Shown here one piece after another: positions 45,249-54,167 of a stretch of 64,000 bases of DNA. Position 1 is the first letter of the stretch; each line of letters begins with the position of its first letter. The notes below the pieces were generated by a model that saw only the letters and a list, made by a program, of their open reading frames with translations, was not told the origin of the DNA and did no database searches. A program made the position numbers and the translations under genes. The DNA comes from Zestomonas carbonaria (lineage in GTDB: Bacteria > Pseudomonadota > Gammaproteobacteria > Pseudomonadales > Pseudomonadaceae): positions 1-64,000 of the forward strand of contig NZ_CAJFCI010000054.1 of assembly GCF_904061905.1 (NCBI RefSeq), written 5' to 3'.

Positions 45249-46985
45249 TTACGGCGCCTCGCCCAACCAGGCACCGGTGAACACCGGCGTGTTGTGCGAG
45301 GTGTCGTAGACCACGCCCCGCACGCGGGTGTTGCGGGCGGTCAGTGTGTAGTTCTCGTACAGAGGCACGGCCGGCACCAGTTCGGTCAGGCGCTGCTGGG
45401 CCTGACTGTAGAGTTGCCGACCGAGCTGTTCGTCGCGGGACTGGCGCGCCCGGCCGAGCAGGTCGTCCAGCTTCGAGTCGCGCAGCCGCGCAGTGTTCTG
45501 GCCGATGCGCCGAGGCGAAATGATTTCGTTGCTGTGATAGAGGATGTACAGACCGTCCGGCGTATTGGTGTGCCAGACTCCGGAGCCGGTAGCCTGGTAG
45601 TCGTTGGCGGCGCGCCGGTCGAGGATATGCAGCGGCGGCAACTGGACGATGCGCAACTCGAAGCCGATCTTCTTCGCATCGGACTGGATTGCCACCGCGT
45701 CGGTCAACGACGAAAGTCCCTCGGCCAGCAGCACCTCGGCGCCCAGGCGCACTCCGTCCCTGGTGCGGTATCCCTCGGCATCGCGCGCGCTCCAGCCGGC
45801 CTCGTCGAGCAGACGATTGGCCTCTTCCGGGTCGTAGCGCAGGGCATCCTGGAACGAAGGGTCGTAGTAACGGGTATTGGCGGCCAGGTAGTCGCTCTTC
45901 GGCCGGTACTCCCCGAACCCACTGATCCGCACGATACCTTCGCGGTCCACCGCCAGGGCGACGGCCTTGCGCACGCGTACGTCGTCGAACGGGAATTTCT
46001 CGGTGTTGAAGGTGATGCCCCGATTGGGATTGCCCTTGCGGATACGGCTGTCGAACACCAGGCGGTCGTCGGCGCGAATGGCGGCCGCGTTCTGTGTCGG
46101 CGCATCGGTGGTGAAGTCGTACTGGCCGGCGGACAGCGACGTGTAGCGGATCAGTGGCTCGGGGATGAAGTCGATCTCTAGCCGATCGAGGTAGGCGGGC
46201 CCCTCATGGCGCAGGAAATCCGGCGCCCAGCGGTAATCCTCGCGGCGCACCAGGCGAATTCCTTGTTGGCGATCGTAGCGTTCCACCACGAAGGGCCCGG
46301 AGCCGACCGGCCGCTCTGCGAGCGCCTTGGGGTTTTCCCGGATGGCCTTGGGCGACTGGATAGACAGCCAAGACTGCGCCAGCACGTCGAGGAAAGGTGC
46401 GTAGGGCTCGCGCAGGTTGGCCTGGAAGGTGTATTCGTCGATCACCTTGCCGTCGATGTAGGGCGCGATGTAGGCGGCGGCCAGGGGCGACTTGGTGGCC
46501 GGGTCGCGCATGTGTTCGAGGTTGGCCAGCACCGCCTCGGCGTCGAATCTCGCGCCGTCGCTGAAGGTCACGTCGTCGCGCAGGTGGAAGGTGTAGGTCA
46601 GGCCATCCGGGGAAACCTCCCAGGACCTGGCCAGCCAGGGCGTGATGCGGCCCTGGTCGTCGAGGTAGACCAGGTTGTCGTAGATCAGCCGCCCCAGCCA
46701 TTGCGCGTTGGTGTGGGAAATGGCGTGCAGATCGAGAGAGCCGGTATCCATGGCCACGGACACCTTCAGCGTACCGCCGCGCTTCCCCGGCGCCTGCTCG
46801 AAGTAGTCGCTGGCCGGGTAGACGAAATCGTTGCGCGCCGTGGTGTCCCTACCCGCCTGTCCGGACGGTTCCTCGCCGCAGGCCACCAGGGCCAGCAGCA
46901 CGACCAGTACGGCGAGCCGCAGCAGCGCACCGTGCAAGGTGGCGAACGAGGGAACACGCCTTGGGAATACTGCGATGTCTAGCAT
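45249..46985 (-). CDS. ABC transporter substrate-binding lipoprotein, peptide/nickel family, paralogue 2
   Basis: 578 residues. The lipobox LVAC follows the hydrophobic stretch LAVLVVLLA, so it is a lipoprotein. The SBP_bac_5 domain is nearly colinear with paralogue 1 (WLGRLIYDNLVYLDDQG, HMRDPATKSPLAAAYIAPY, FDDVRVRKAVALAVDREG, NTPDGLYILYHSNE). After the lipidated Cys it has just two Met and no further Cys. No permease or ATPase is attached, so it presumably feeds the single DppBC-like channel. Start at the ATG behind AGAGAG; a longer frame lacks such a signal. It directly follows TonB receptor 3, repeating the receptor-plus-lipoprotein order of the first pair. Confidence 0.9.
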   Translation of the reverse strand: MLDIAVFPRRVPSFATLHGALLRLAVLVVLLALVACGEEPSGQAGRDTTARNDFVYPASDYFEQAPGKRGGTLKVSVAMDTGSLDLHAISHTNAQWLGRLIYDNLVYLDDQGRITPWLARSWEVSPDGLTYTFHLRDDVTFSDGARFDAEAVLANLEHMRDPATKSPLAAAYIAPYIDGKVIDEYTFQANLREPYAPFLDVLAQSWLSIQSPKAIRENPKALAERPVGSGPFVVERYDRQQGIRLVRREDYRWAPDFLRHEGPAYLDRLEIDFIPEPLIRYTSLSAGQYDFTTDAPTQNAAAIRADDRLVFDSRIRKGNPNRGITFNTEKFPFDDVRVRKAVALAVDREGIVRISGFGEYRPKSDYLAANTRYYDPSFQDALRYDPEEANRLLDEAGWSARDAEGYRTRDGVRLGAEVLLAEGLSSLTDAVAIQSDAKKIGFELRIVQLPPLHILDRRAANDYQATGSGVWHTNTPDGLYILYHSNEIISPRRIGQNTARLRDSKLDDLLGRARQSRDEQLGRQLYSQAQQRLTELVPAVPLYENYTLTARNTRVRGVVYDTSHNTPVFTGAWLGEAP

Positions 46986-47040
46986 GTCGGTCTCTCTGTC
47001 AACGCGTCGGCGCAACCGGCCCTTGGGTTTTCAAGGCACT

Positions 47041-47066
47041 GGCGGCCCGAACGTCGCCGGGCCGCC
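47041..47066 (-). terminator. GC-rich hairpin after TonB receptor 3
   Basis: GGCGGCCCG and CGGGCCGCC form a nine-base-pair stem ten bases past the receptor 3 stop; no strong T run follows on the minus strand, so termination may be partial and the binding-lipoprotein gene may be reached by read-through. Confidence 0.4.
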
Positions 47067-47075
47067 GGTGCGGCT

Positions 47076-49196
47076 TCATTCGAAGCGATACGACACCCCG
47101 GCATACACGCCGAAGCCATCGCCGGCATAGAAGTTCGGCGAGTCCACGCCCTTCAGGTCGTAGGCGGTGTTCGCCGCCGTCACGTAGTTCTCGTCGGTGA
47201 GGTTCCTGGCGTCGAGATACACGCTCCAGCGCTCGCCCGGATCGTCGTAGCCGACCTTGGCGCCCCAGATGGTGTAGGACGGTGCCTTGAGGGTATTGGC
47301 GTAATCAACGTAGTAGCTGGAGGCCGAGCGCACGCTGATGCCGGCATAGAACCCCTGCGAATGCCGGTACTGCAATTCGGCCTGGTAGTAGTGCCGGGGT
47401 AGGCTGGGCAGTTCGTTGTCGCCGAACTCGTCGTCGTTGCGGTAGTAGAAATCATTGAAGGTGTAGGCCTGGCGCAGGACGATGCTGTCGCCGCGCGAGC
47501 TTTCCCAGAGGCGGGTATCCAGGCCGGCCTCGATGCCCTGATGGATGGTGTCGCTGGCATTGGCGTTGGCCGTGACCGCGTCAGAGGTCGGGGTCGCCGG
47601 GCTGATGACCACGGTCAGCAGCTCGTCGGTGATCCACGAGCGATAGATCGCCAGGCTGCCGTCGAAGATTCCGGCGGAACCGCGCACGCCGAACTCCACC
47701 GTGGTGCCCTTCTGCGGGTCAAGCGGCCGCAGGTAGGGGTTCGCGGTGCTGCCGTGCTGCCAGGTCACCGGCGGGTCGATGGAGCGGCTGACGTTGCCGA
47801 ACAACTGCACCTCGGGGCTCAACTGGTAACGCAGCCCGATGCGTGGCGCGACGTGCCAGTCGTTGTAGCTGACGTTGTCCGGGAAGGTGCTGGTGTTGGG
47901 GGTGATCGAATACTGGATGCGCGCCGTGCGGTCGATGTTGATCAACGACAGCCCGGTGGACAGCCAGTACTGGTCGTCCAGTTGCAGCTCGTTGCCCAGG
48001 GCAAAGACGGTGTCCCGCGAGCCGGTGTAGTCGGTGTGGCGGACCTTCACCCAGTCGGATTGCCGATAGCCCGTGACGTCGCCATCGATGAGCCGGGTAT
48101 CGCTGAAGGTCAGGGTCGTGTCGCTCGGCAGGCCGAATAGTCGGTCGCCGGTGCGCAGGTAGCGGATCACCGTGTTCAGGTCGGTGGAGTGCCAGTCCTG
48201 AGCCGTGGCAGCGTAGCGCCAGCCGTTGTGCAGCGGGTAGTTGTTGTAGCCGAGGCCGACTTCCAGCTTCGAGTCGTCGTCGAAGGTGTAGGTGGTCTTG
48301 CTGCTGATCAGGGTCGTCCCGTTCTTGCGGCGGTCGGAGAGCAGCCGGTTGTGGGTCGGGTCGTGTTCGATCTGCTCCTTGGTCAGGGTGCTGCCGTTGA
48401 GGAGCTTTTCCTCGCGGTAGCGGACGATCAGGCGGGTATCCAGCTTGGGGCTGAACGCATGGCCGAAGTTGGCGATGAAGTCCTTGCCCCGGTTGGGCGT
48501 GTCGTCCTGGAAACCGTCGCGCTCATTGTGCAGCACTGCGACGAAGTAATCGCTGTCTCCCGACACGCCGCCATAGCTGAGTTCCTGCTTGCGGTAGCCG
48601 AACGACCCGACGTCCAGGCGCACGCGGGCACCGGGCGAGGTGTATCCGGTGTGGGTGACGAAGTTGATCGCGCCGCCCAGCGACAACGCCGTATGGGCGA
48701 ACGCGTTGGCGCCGTAGAGCACTTCGGTGTAATCCACGGCGGCCATGTTCAGCATGTCTTCCTGGGTGCCGCCCGGCCCGCTGATGGGCATCCCGTCGTA
48801 GAGGAATTTGATCCCCATGACGTAGCCCTGGTAGAAGGTGTTCAGGCCCGAGCCACGGATGGAAATCTTGTTCGCACCAGTCCCGCTGGTGGCCTGGGCG
48901 AAGACGCCGGGCTGGTACGCCAGCACGTCTTCCGCGTTCTGTGCCCTGCCCCGTTCCACTTCCTTGTTGTCGATCACCCGGACGGAGCCAGCCACCTTGT
49001 CGAGCTCGGCCCTGGCCTGTTCAGCCTCCGAGGCCTTATTGCCCGTCACCACGACGGTAGCCAACCGAGGGTCGACACCCTCCTCTGCCTGCACCGCGCC
49101 GCCCATGCAGGCCAGCAAGGTCCCCAAGGCCCATACGACAGGCTTGCCTCCTCCTGGCGGCAACTGCTCCACACTTCCCCCGAAATCGACTTTCAC
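47076..49196 (-). CDS. TonB-dependent outer-membrane receptor 3
   Basis: 706 residues: signal (VVWALGTLLACMGGAVQAEE), TonB box ATVVV, plug with AEDVLAYQPGVFAQ and NKISIRGSGLNTFYQG, and a barrel ending GDGFGVYAGVSYRFE. Paralogue of receptors 1 and 2, with shared blocks such as LFGNVSRSIDPP and IYRSWITDELLTVV. Mature chain has a few Met, clustered in the plug, and no Cys. It begins the island; the promoter region upstream is interrupted by a MITE-like palindrome. Barrel loops differ from the other two receptors, suggesting a related but distinct ligand. Confidence 0.92.
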   Translation of the reverse strand: MKVDFGGSVEQLPPGGGKPVVWALGTLLACMGGAVQAEEGVDPRLATVVVTGNKASEAEQARAELDKVAGSVRVIDNKEVERGRAQNAEDVLAYQPGVFAQATSGTGANKISIRGSGLNTFYQGYVMGIKFLYDGMPISGPGGTQEDMLNMAAVDYTEVLYGANAFAHTALSLGGAINFVTHTGYTSPGARVRLDVGSFGYRKQELSYGGVSGDSDYFVAVLHNERDGFQDDTPNRGKDFIANFGHAFSPKLDTRLIVRYREEKLLNGSTLTKEQIEHDPTHNRLLSDRRKNGTTLISSKTTYTFDDDSKLEVGLGYNNYPLHNGWRYAATAQDWHSTDLNTVIRYLRTGDRLFGLPSDTTLTFSDTRLIDGDVTGYRQSDWVKVRHTDYTGSRDTVFALGNELQLDDQYWLSTGLSLINIDRTARIQYSITPNTSTFPDNVSYNDWHVAPRIGLRYQLSPEVQLFGNVSRSIDPPVTWQHGSTANPYLRPLDPQKGTTVEFGVRGSAGIFDGSLAIYRSWITDELLTVVISPATPTSDAVTANANASDTIHQGIEAGLDTRLWESSRGDSIVLRQAYTFNDFYYRNDDEFGDNELPSLPRHYYQAELQYRHSQGFYAGISVRSASSYYVDYANTLKAPSYTIWGAKVGYDDPGERWSVYLDARNLTDENYVTAANTAYDLKGVDSPNFYAGDGFGVYAGVSYRFE

Positions 49197-49241
49197 CTAC
49201 CAATCCCCTATGTCTGGCCAAGTATCAGGGCACGCTTCTAT

Positions 49242-49385
49242 TAGGTTCTGTACGAAAAGTCGCCGAGCGAAGGTCAGGCAAGGCAAAAAGAGGCGAGGAA
49301 GCGGAGTTTACGGCTGTAAATGAGCATTCCGAGTCTCTTTTTAACGCAGCATCACCGAGCGCAGGCACTTTTCGTACAGAACCTA
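49242..49385. mobile_element. MITE-like element with perfect 19-base terminal inverted repeats
   Basis: The ends TAGGTTCTGTACGAAAAGT and its exact complement frame 144 bases. Inside, the two halves are also imperfect complements (AAAAAGAGGCG against CTCTTTTT, GTTTAC against GTAAAT), so the whole element can fold into one long hairpin. It encodes nothing. It looks like a non-autonomous, transposase-mobilised element; the parent transposon is not in the window. A longer target duplication is not clear. It sits 45 bases from the start of TonB receptor 3. Confidence 0.8.
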
Positions 49386-49493
49386 GTTATGCCCGACACT
49401 CGTTTAGCAGCCTCCATGCCACACTTGAAAACCAATCAAAAATAACAACTTGCGAATTCTAGAAAACACTTCACGAGAATCTTTCCGAAACAA

Positions 49494-49522
49494 TCTGCTG
49501 AAAAGATGTTTCGCCACGAACA
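49494..49522. promoter_or_regulatory. Conserved 29-base upstream element, copy at TonB receptor 3
   Basis: TCTGCTGAAAAGATGTTTCG followed by CCACGAACA; two mismatches to 44853-44881. It is 298 bases from the receptor start, or about 154 if the MITE is subtracted, close to the 134 seen at receptor 2. Confidence 0.5.
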
Positions 49523-49891
49523 ACACTCACAGAAATAGAAGTCACAAGCAACGCACTGAAAACCAAGAGAAATCCACAATAGAAAAATGGACATCCGAAA
49601 ACTCACGAATGCACCAAAAGCAATTCGAGGACACTCACAGGCGAGTGTTTAAAGACGAACATCCGAGGTTCGCCAAACAACATTCAGCAAACCTCCCGGC
49701 GAGCGTCATCACTCCACCCGGATAAGGAAGTAAAAGTTATCAGTTTATGAATAAGCAGCATGCCGTTAATGTTCTCGGCATCCATGACCGGCCCTTGCGA
49801 CCGGCCCCTGTGCATCGTTCTTGACAGCCCACCCCGCAGGGTGCGCCGTGCGTACCGAAAGATCGACGGCGCGGGCGTTCCGGCGGAACGC

Positions 49892-50512
49892 CTAGAGCAA
49901 CCCTTCCGCCTGAAGCGCCGAGCGCACCGCCGGGCGTTGCAGCCATTGCTCGCGCAGCCGCTGGACGTTGCGCAGCTCGTTGAACGGGCCGCCGATACGG
50001 GTGATCCAACTGGCGAACACGCCGAGGTAGGCATCGGCCAGGGTGTAGCGGTCGGCCACCAGCCACTGGCGTCCGTCGAGGCGCCGTTCGATATGCTCGA
50101 AGGCTTGCAGCAATTGCACCTGGGCCTGGGCGCGGATGCCCGGGTGGGCAGACTCGTCGGCGGAGTAGCGCTCCGGCCGGTTCAGTGGGCGGAAGGCGGC
50201 GGTGTGTACCTCCGACGCCAGGTAACCCAGCCAGCCCTGGATCTGCGCGCGCTCGACGCTGCCGGCCGGGGCGAACAGCGGGGTGTCCGGCACCTGGTCG
50301 GCCAGGTAGGGCAGGATCGCGCTGTTCTCGGTCAACACGGTGCCATCGTCCAGTTGCAGCGCCGGCACCCGCCCCAGCGGGTTGATCTGGCGGATCGGCG
50401 AGTCCGGGGTACGCAGCGCGACCCGCTCGACCTGGATCGGCAATGCCAGTTCGCGCAGCACCACATGGGAGGCCAGCGAGCAGGCGCCTGGAGAAATGAA
50501 CAATGTGGCCAT
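49892..50512 (-). CDS. Glutathione S-transferase family protein
   Basis: 206 residues. The N-terminal thioredoxin-like domain opens MATLFISPGACSLASHVVLRE with the catalytic Ser/Cys region, and INPLGRVPALQLDDGTVLTENSAIL contains the cis-Pro and the ENSAIL glutathione-gamma-glutamyl contact. The helical C-terminal domain has the ADRYTLADAYLGVF N-capping box. Beta-class-like bacterial GST. Monocistronic by position; it may conjugate electrophiles or cleave thioethers, and whether it serves the sulfur island upstream is unknown. Confidence 0.88.
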   Translation of the reverse strand: MATLFISPGACSLASHVVLRELALPIQVERVALRTPDSPIRQINPLGRVPALQLDDGTVLTENSAILPYLADQVPDTPLFAPAGSVERAQIQGWLGYLASEVHTAAFRPLNRPERYSADESAHPGIRAQAQVQLLQAFEHIERRLDGRQWLVADRYTLADAYLGVFASWITRIGGPFNELRNVQRLREQWLQRPAVRSALQAEGLL

Positions 50513-50826
50513 GGACCTACCTTGAATAAAAAGGGCCGCCCCCTCCCTGCCTGAAAGGAGGCGACCGGAAGACTCCGGTCGCCCCGCGCCGACGAACCTC
50601 GCGCGGGGCCGCGAGGCGCCGCGCGGTATGCCGGGGGCCTCGTCGTGGAGCTATGATTGGTAATCCATGCTTATCCTGAAAAGTTATTTTTTATTATCTT
50701 TTTATTCCAAACAGAAACATAAAAATCATAACCTTCTGTTTTTGTTGATATTTATCAAGGCCGGCCAATTCAAGGCATGGAAAATATGCCGCGAAGGCAT
50801 TGGCCGACCAACGACAACGGTTCTCC
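50513..50826. other. Intergenic region between the GST and ZapE-like genes
   Basis: 314 bases separating divergent genes. A ten-base-pair perfect hairpin GGCGACCGGA-AGAC-TCCGGTCGCC lies at 50560-50583, close to the GST start, and an AT-rich stretch at about 50680-50755 should carry the promoter of the ZapE-like gene. No gene is seen. Confidence 0.6.
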
Positions 50827-51945
50827 ATGCAGACACTCCCTCCCCTGGCGGCCTACCGGCTGGCCATCGACCAGTCCGGCTTCCAGCCGGACCCCGCCCA
50901 ATGGCAGGCCGCCCAGGAGCTGGAACGCTGCCACCAGGCGCTGCACGCGAACGGCGGACAGCGCGCGACGGTGCCCGGCGTCTACCTGTGGGGGCCGGTC
51001 GGACGTGGCAAGACCTGGCTGATGGATCGCTTCCAGCAGAGCCTGCACGTGCCATCCCGGCGCCAGCACTTCCACCATTTCATGCGCTGGGTGCACCAGC
51101 GCCTGTTCCAGTTGAGCGGCACCGCCGATCCGCTGAGCGCGCTGGCCCGTGAACTGGCCGAGGAAGTGCGGGTGCTGTGCTTCGACGAACTGTTCGTCAG
51201 CGACATCGGTGACGCCATGCTGCTCGGCCGCCTGTTGCAGGTGATGTTCGAGCACGGCGTGGTACTGGTCGCCACCTCCAACCAGCCGCCGGACCAGTTG
51301 TACGCCGATGGCTTCAACCGCCAGCGCTTCCTGCCGGCGATCGCCGCCATCGAGCGGCACATGCACGTCGCCTGCGTCGATGGCGGCCAGGACCACCGCC
51401 TGCACCCTGGTGCGCCGCAGCAGCGTTATTGGGTTGGCCAGCCCAGCGCCTTCGAAGACGTGTTCCAGCGCCTGACCGCCGGCCAGCAGGTGGTCACCGA
51501 GCCCATCGAACTCGGCCACCGCGCCATCGCCGTGGTACGGCGCGGTGAGGACGTGGTCTGGTGCCGCTTCGCCGATCTCTGCCTGCAACCGCTGGCGGCC
51601 CTGGACTTCATCGCCCTGTGCGACCGTTTCTCGGCGATCCTGCTGAGCGAGGTGCCCAACCTGAGCGCCCGCCAGCGACCGGCGAAGATCGCCCGGGGCA
51701 CCGAGGACGGCGTCGAGCGCGTGGTGGCCGGCGACCGCCAGTTGCCCGAACTGTCCGTGCACGACGACAGCGTGCGGCGCTTCATCGCCCTGGTCGACGA
51801 ATGCTACGACCGCCGCGTGCCGCTCTACCTGGAGGCCCGAGTACCGCTGGAGGAGTTGTACACCGAGGGCTACCTGTCCTTCGCCTTCCGCCGCACCTTG
51901 AGCCGCCTGCGGGAGATGCAGTTGCAGCGGTTCCTGGCGCAGTGA
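50827..51945 (+). CDS. AFG1/ZapE-like ATPase
   Basis: 372 residues. Walker A GPVGRGKT at 56-63, Walker B VLCFDELFVSD from 116 and sensor ATSNQPPDQLYADGFNRQRFLPAI are the defining blocks of the AFG1/ZapE family; LYLEARVPLEELYTEGY near the C terminus also fits. ZapE of E. coli acts at the division ring under stress. Pseudomonads normally have a separate core zapE, so this is probably a second copy with specialised function; I infer that without being able to check the rest of the genome. The ATG was chosen; a TTG nine codons upstream is also in frame. Confidence 0.83.
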   Translation: MQTLPPLAAYRLAIDQSGFQPDPAQWQAAQELERCHQALHANGGQRATVPGVYLWGPVGRGKTWLMDRFQQSLHVPSRRQHFHHFMRWVHQRLFQLSGTADPLSALARELAEEVRVLCFDELFVSDIGDAMLLGRLLQVMFEHGVVLVATSNQPPDQLYADGFNRQRFLPAIAAIERHMHVACVDGGQDHRLHPGAPQQRYWVGQPSAFEDVFQRLTAGQQVVTEPIELGHRAIAVVRRGEDVVWCRFADLCLQPLAALDFIALCDRFSAILLSEVPNLSARQRPAKIARGTEDGVERVVAGDRQLPELSVHDDSVRRFIALVDECYDRRVPLYLEARVPLEELYTEGYLSFAFRRTLSRLREMQLQRFLAQ

Positions 51946-51985
51946 TGAACGCCCCTACCCGTCCCTGCATGCCGGAGCATCCGGG

Positions 51986-52189
51986 CTACGGATCCCTCCG
52001 CTCCGGCTCTTCCGCTGGTTCCGCCTTCCAGCCGCCCACCTCGTTCCAATCCTCGCCGAGCATTTCGACCGGGTGCATGGTGCGGTCCGAGCCATTGCCG
52101 CAAGCCATCGAGTTCGCCGGGCAATAGCGGTCGCATCCCCAGCAGATGCGCTCGGGATGCTTCGGGTGCAAGGGAAACTTCTTGGCCAT
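51986..52189 (-). CDS. DUF3079 protein with four conserved Cys
   Basis: 67 residues: MAKKFPLHPKHPERICWGCD, then YCPANSMACGNGSDRTMHP and EDW. The ICWGCDRYCP...MACGNG Cys pattern is the whole of the DUF3079 family, a short, probable metal-binding protein of unknown function found in many Proteobacteria. The ATG giving MAKKFP matches the family start; a GTG six codons earlier is possible. Stop is convergent with the ZapE-like gene 40 bases away. Confidence 0.85.
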   Translation of the reverse strand: MAKKFPLHPKHPERICWGCDRYCPANSMACGNGSDRTMHPVEMLGEDWNEVGGWKAEPAEEPERRDP

Positions 52190-52376
52190 GGGCACGCGCC
52201 CGTTCACAGAGAGACAGGCACCAGGCTAGACGAGAACCGAGCCAGGCATCTTGATCCTGCTCAAGTTCGCAGGCTGCGCCCTGTCCGCCCCGTATGCCCG
52301 CGATGCTCTTGTGGTCATCGACCGGTCTTGCAGACAGCGGTGGCATCTCAAATGCCGGGATGATGGCTGAACTCCG

Positions 52377-52494
52377 CCCCTCTCCCCCGGCCCCTCTCCC
52401 ATGAATGGGAGAGGGGTGGCTCAACGCTCACTCCCGTAGGCTGGGCTACGGCCCTGCGCCCTGTCCGCCCCGTAGGAGCGGGCCATGCCCGCGA
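52377..52494. repeat. CCCCTCTCCC palindrome plus REP-like copy
   Basis: 52377-52417 repeats the palindrome of the left-end array (CCCCTCTCCCATGAATGGGA then GAGGGG). 52472-52494 holds GTAGGAGCGGGCCATGCCC then GCGA, a REP-like element related to 18737-18760. Confidence 0.65.
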
Positions 52495-52511
52495 TGCTTT
52501 GCACAGCAGCA

Positions 52512-53432
52512 CTACCGCCCCCTCGCTCCGGCATGCCGCAGCAGGTTCTCGCGCAGCGCCCGCGCCGCCGGGCCGAGGGGATCATCGATTCGGTGTGCGA
52601 GGTAGGCGAGCACCGTGGTTTCGCCCTGTTCGCCCAGCGCCGTCGCCGGCACGCGCACCAGGCGTCCTTCGGCGAGGTCGCGCTCCACCGCCCACAGCGG
52701 CAGGCGCCCCCAGCCCACGCCGCCGAGGATGAACGCCAGCTTGGTGTCCTGGCCGCTCACCCGCCAGGTTCGGGGCGAGAGGACGCCAAAGTCGCGCCCT
52801 TCCGACAGCGGCGACGGGTCTTCCAGGACGATCTGCAGATGCTCGGCCAGTTCCGCCGAGCGCACCGCCTCCCGCTCGCCGGCGCGCTGGCCCAGCGGAT
52901 GACTGGCAGCCACCACCGCCACGAACCGCAACGACATCAGCGTCTCCAGCTCGATGCGCGGGTCGCGGAAATCCCCGCCTACGGTGATGGCCAGCTTGCA
53001 GGCGCGCTCCTGCAACGCGGCCAGCGGCGCGCCGAGCGGCGCCACCGACAGGCGCACCCGGACGGCGGGCAACTCCTGGCTCAGTTCGCGCAGCGCGGCG
53101 GCGGCCAGGGGCAGCGGGAACAGGGTGTCCACCACCAGGGGCAGCTCGAGCTCCAGCCCCTCGCCGAAGCCGCGCGCGCGGGCACGCATGAAGTCCACCT
53201 TGAGCAGGATCGCCCGGGCGTCTTCGAGCAGCACGCAGCCTTCCGGGGTGAGCGTGGGCCGGTGGCCCGAACGGTCGAACAGGGTCAGGCCAAGCTGCGC
53301 CTCCAGCGTGGCGATGGCATGGCTCACCGCGGACTGCGCGCGCAGCAGGCGGGCCGCCCCCGCACGAAAGCTGCCCGCTTCCGCGATGGCCACGAAGGTG
53401 CGGATCTGTCCCAGGGTCAGTGCGTCCAGCAT
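52512..53432 (-). CDS. LysR-family transcriptional regulator
   Basis: 306 residues. Helix-turn-helix at about 5-63 (LGQIRTFVAIAEAGSFRAGAARLLRAQSAVSHAIATLE), then an effector domain with LPLVVDTLFP and FILGGVGWGRLP. Divergent from wrbA with a 99-base gap that contains two ATCGATCAA direct repeats, a plausible binding region, so wrbA and the following MFS gene are the likely targets. Effector unknown, perhaps a quinone or an electrophile given the target. Confidence 0.87.
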   Translation of the reverse strand: MLDALTLGQIRTFVAIAEAGSFRAGAARLLRAQSAVSHAIATLEAQLGLTLFDRSGHRPTLTPEGCVLLEDARAILLKVDFMRARARGFGEGLELELPLVVDTLFPLPLAAAALRELSQELPAVRVRLSVAPLGAPLAALQERACKLAITVGGDFRDPRIELETLMSLRFVAVVAASHPLGQRAGEREAVRSAELAEHLQIVLEDPSPLSEGRDFGVLSPRTWRVSGQDTKLAFILGGVGWGRLPLWAVERDLAEGRLVRVPATALGEQGETTVLAYLAHRIDDPLGPAARALRENLLRHAGARGR

Positions 53433-53443
53433 GATCTACTCCA

Positions 53444-53486
53444 TCGATCAAGTTGACCGAATTTTTGTCACTTATATCGATCAAAG
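53444..53486. promoter_or_regulatory. Candidate LysR binding region upstream of wrbA
   Basis: ATCGATCAA occurs twice in direct orientation (about 53445 and 53477) in the gap between the divergent LysR and wrbA genes. Confidence 0.45.
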
Positions 53487-53531
53487 CATAGCGCCATAGT
53501 TCGCTCATCCCCATCCCGGAGGCGCACGAAC

Positions 53532-54167
53532 ATGGTCAAGATCCTGGTTCTCTACTATTCCTCCTACGGCCACGTCGAGGCCCTGGCCCACGCGGTCGCC
53601 GATGGCGCCCGGCAGGGCGGCGCCGAGGTCGTGGTCAAGCGCGTGCCGGAGCTGGTACCGCACGAGGTGGCCGTGCAGTCCGGCTATCGCCTCGACCAGC
53701 AGGCGCCGGTCGCCACGCCGGCCGAGCTCGCCGACTACGACGCGATCGTCTTCGGCACGCCCACGCGCTTCGGCAACATGGCGGCGCAGATGAAGAACTT
53801 CTTCGACCGCCTGGGCGGCCTCTGGGCGCGGGACGCGCTGGTCGGCAAGGTCGGCAGCGTGTTCACCTCGACCGGCAGCCAGCACGGCGGACAAGAAGCC
53901 ACCCTGCTCTCCAGCCACGTGGTGCTGCTGCACCTGGGCATGCTGATCGTCGGGCTGCCCTACACCTTCAAGGGCCAGAACCGCATGGACGAAGTCACCG
54001 GTTGCAGCCCCTACGGCGCCTCGACCCTGGCCGACGACGGCCAGGGCGGCGACCGCCAGCCGAGTGCCAACGAACTGGCCGGGGCGCGCTTCCAGGGCCG
54101 CCACGTGGCGGAAGTGGCCAACCTGCTGGCGCTGGGCCGCCACCGCCTGGAGAGCGCGACGGCATGA
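53532..54167 (+). CDS. wrbA: NAD(P)H:quinone oxidoreductase WrbA
   Basis: 211 residues, flavodoxin-like. [23 protein letters not shown] binds FMN phosphate, [20 protein letters not shown] is the WrbA loop, and [19 protein letters not shown] plus the C-terminal [20 protein letters not shown] block (with an extra D in the middle) complete the family pattern. Type IV quinone reductase, tetrameric FMN enzyme that protects against quinone redox cycling. Coupled to the MFS gene by an ATGA overlap. Confidence 0.92.
   Translation: MVKILVLYYSSYGHVEALAHAVADGARQGGAEVVVKRVPELVPHEVAVQSGYRLDQQAPVATPAELADYDAIVFGTPTRFGNMAAQMKNFFDRLGGLWARDALVGKVGSVFTSTGSQHGGQEATLLSSHVVLLHLGMLIVGLPYTFKGQNRMDEVTGCSPYGASTLADDGQGGDRQPSANELAGARFQGRHVAEVANLLALGRHRLESATA

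Larger units (their letters stand above)
49197..49891. other. Upstream region of TonB receptor 3
   Basis: About 695 bases between receptor 3 and the GST gene (both minus strand) with no supported gene. From receptor outwards: 45 bases, the MITE-like element, then about 380 AT-rich bases containing the conserved element at 49494-49522. The open frame at 49450-49725 (plus strand) has no recognisable protein features and I do not call it. Confidence 0.55.

Noticed and set aside
49450..49725. 91-codon plus-strand frame upstream of TonB receptor 3
   Set aside because: Composition rich in Asn, Lys, Arg and His without domain features; it crosses the shared non-coding element and has no ribosome site.
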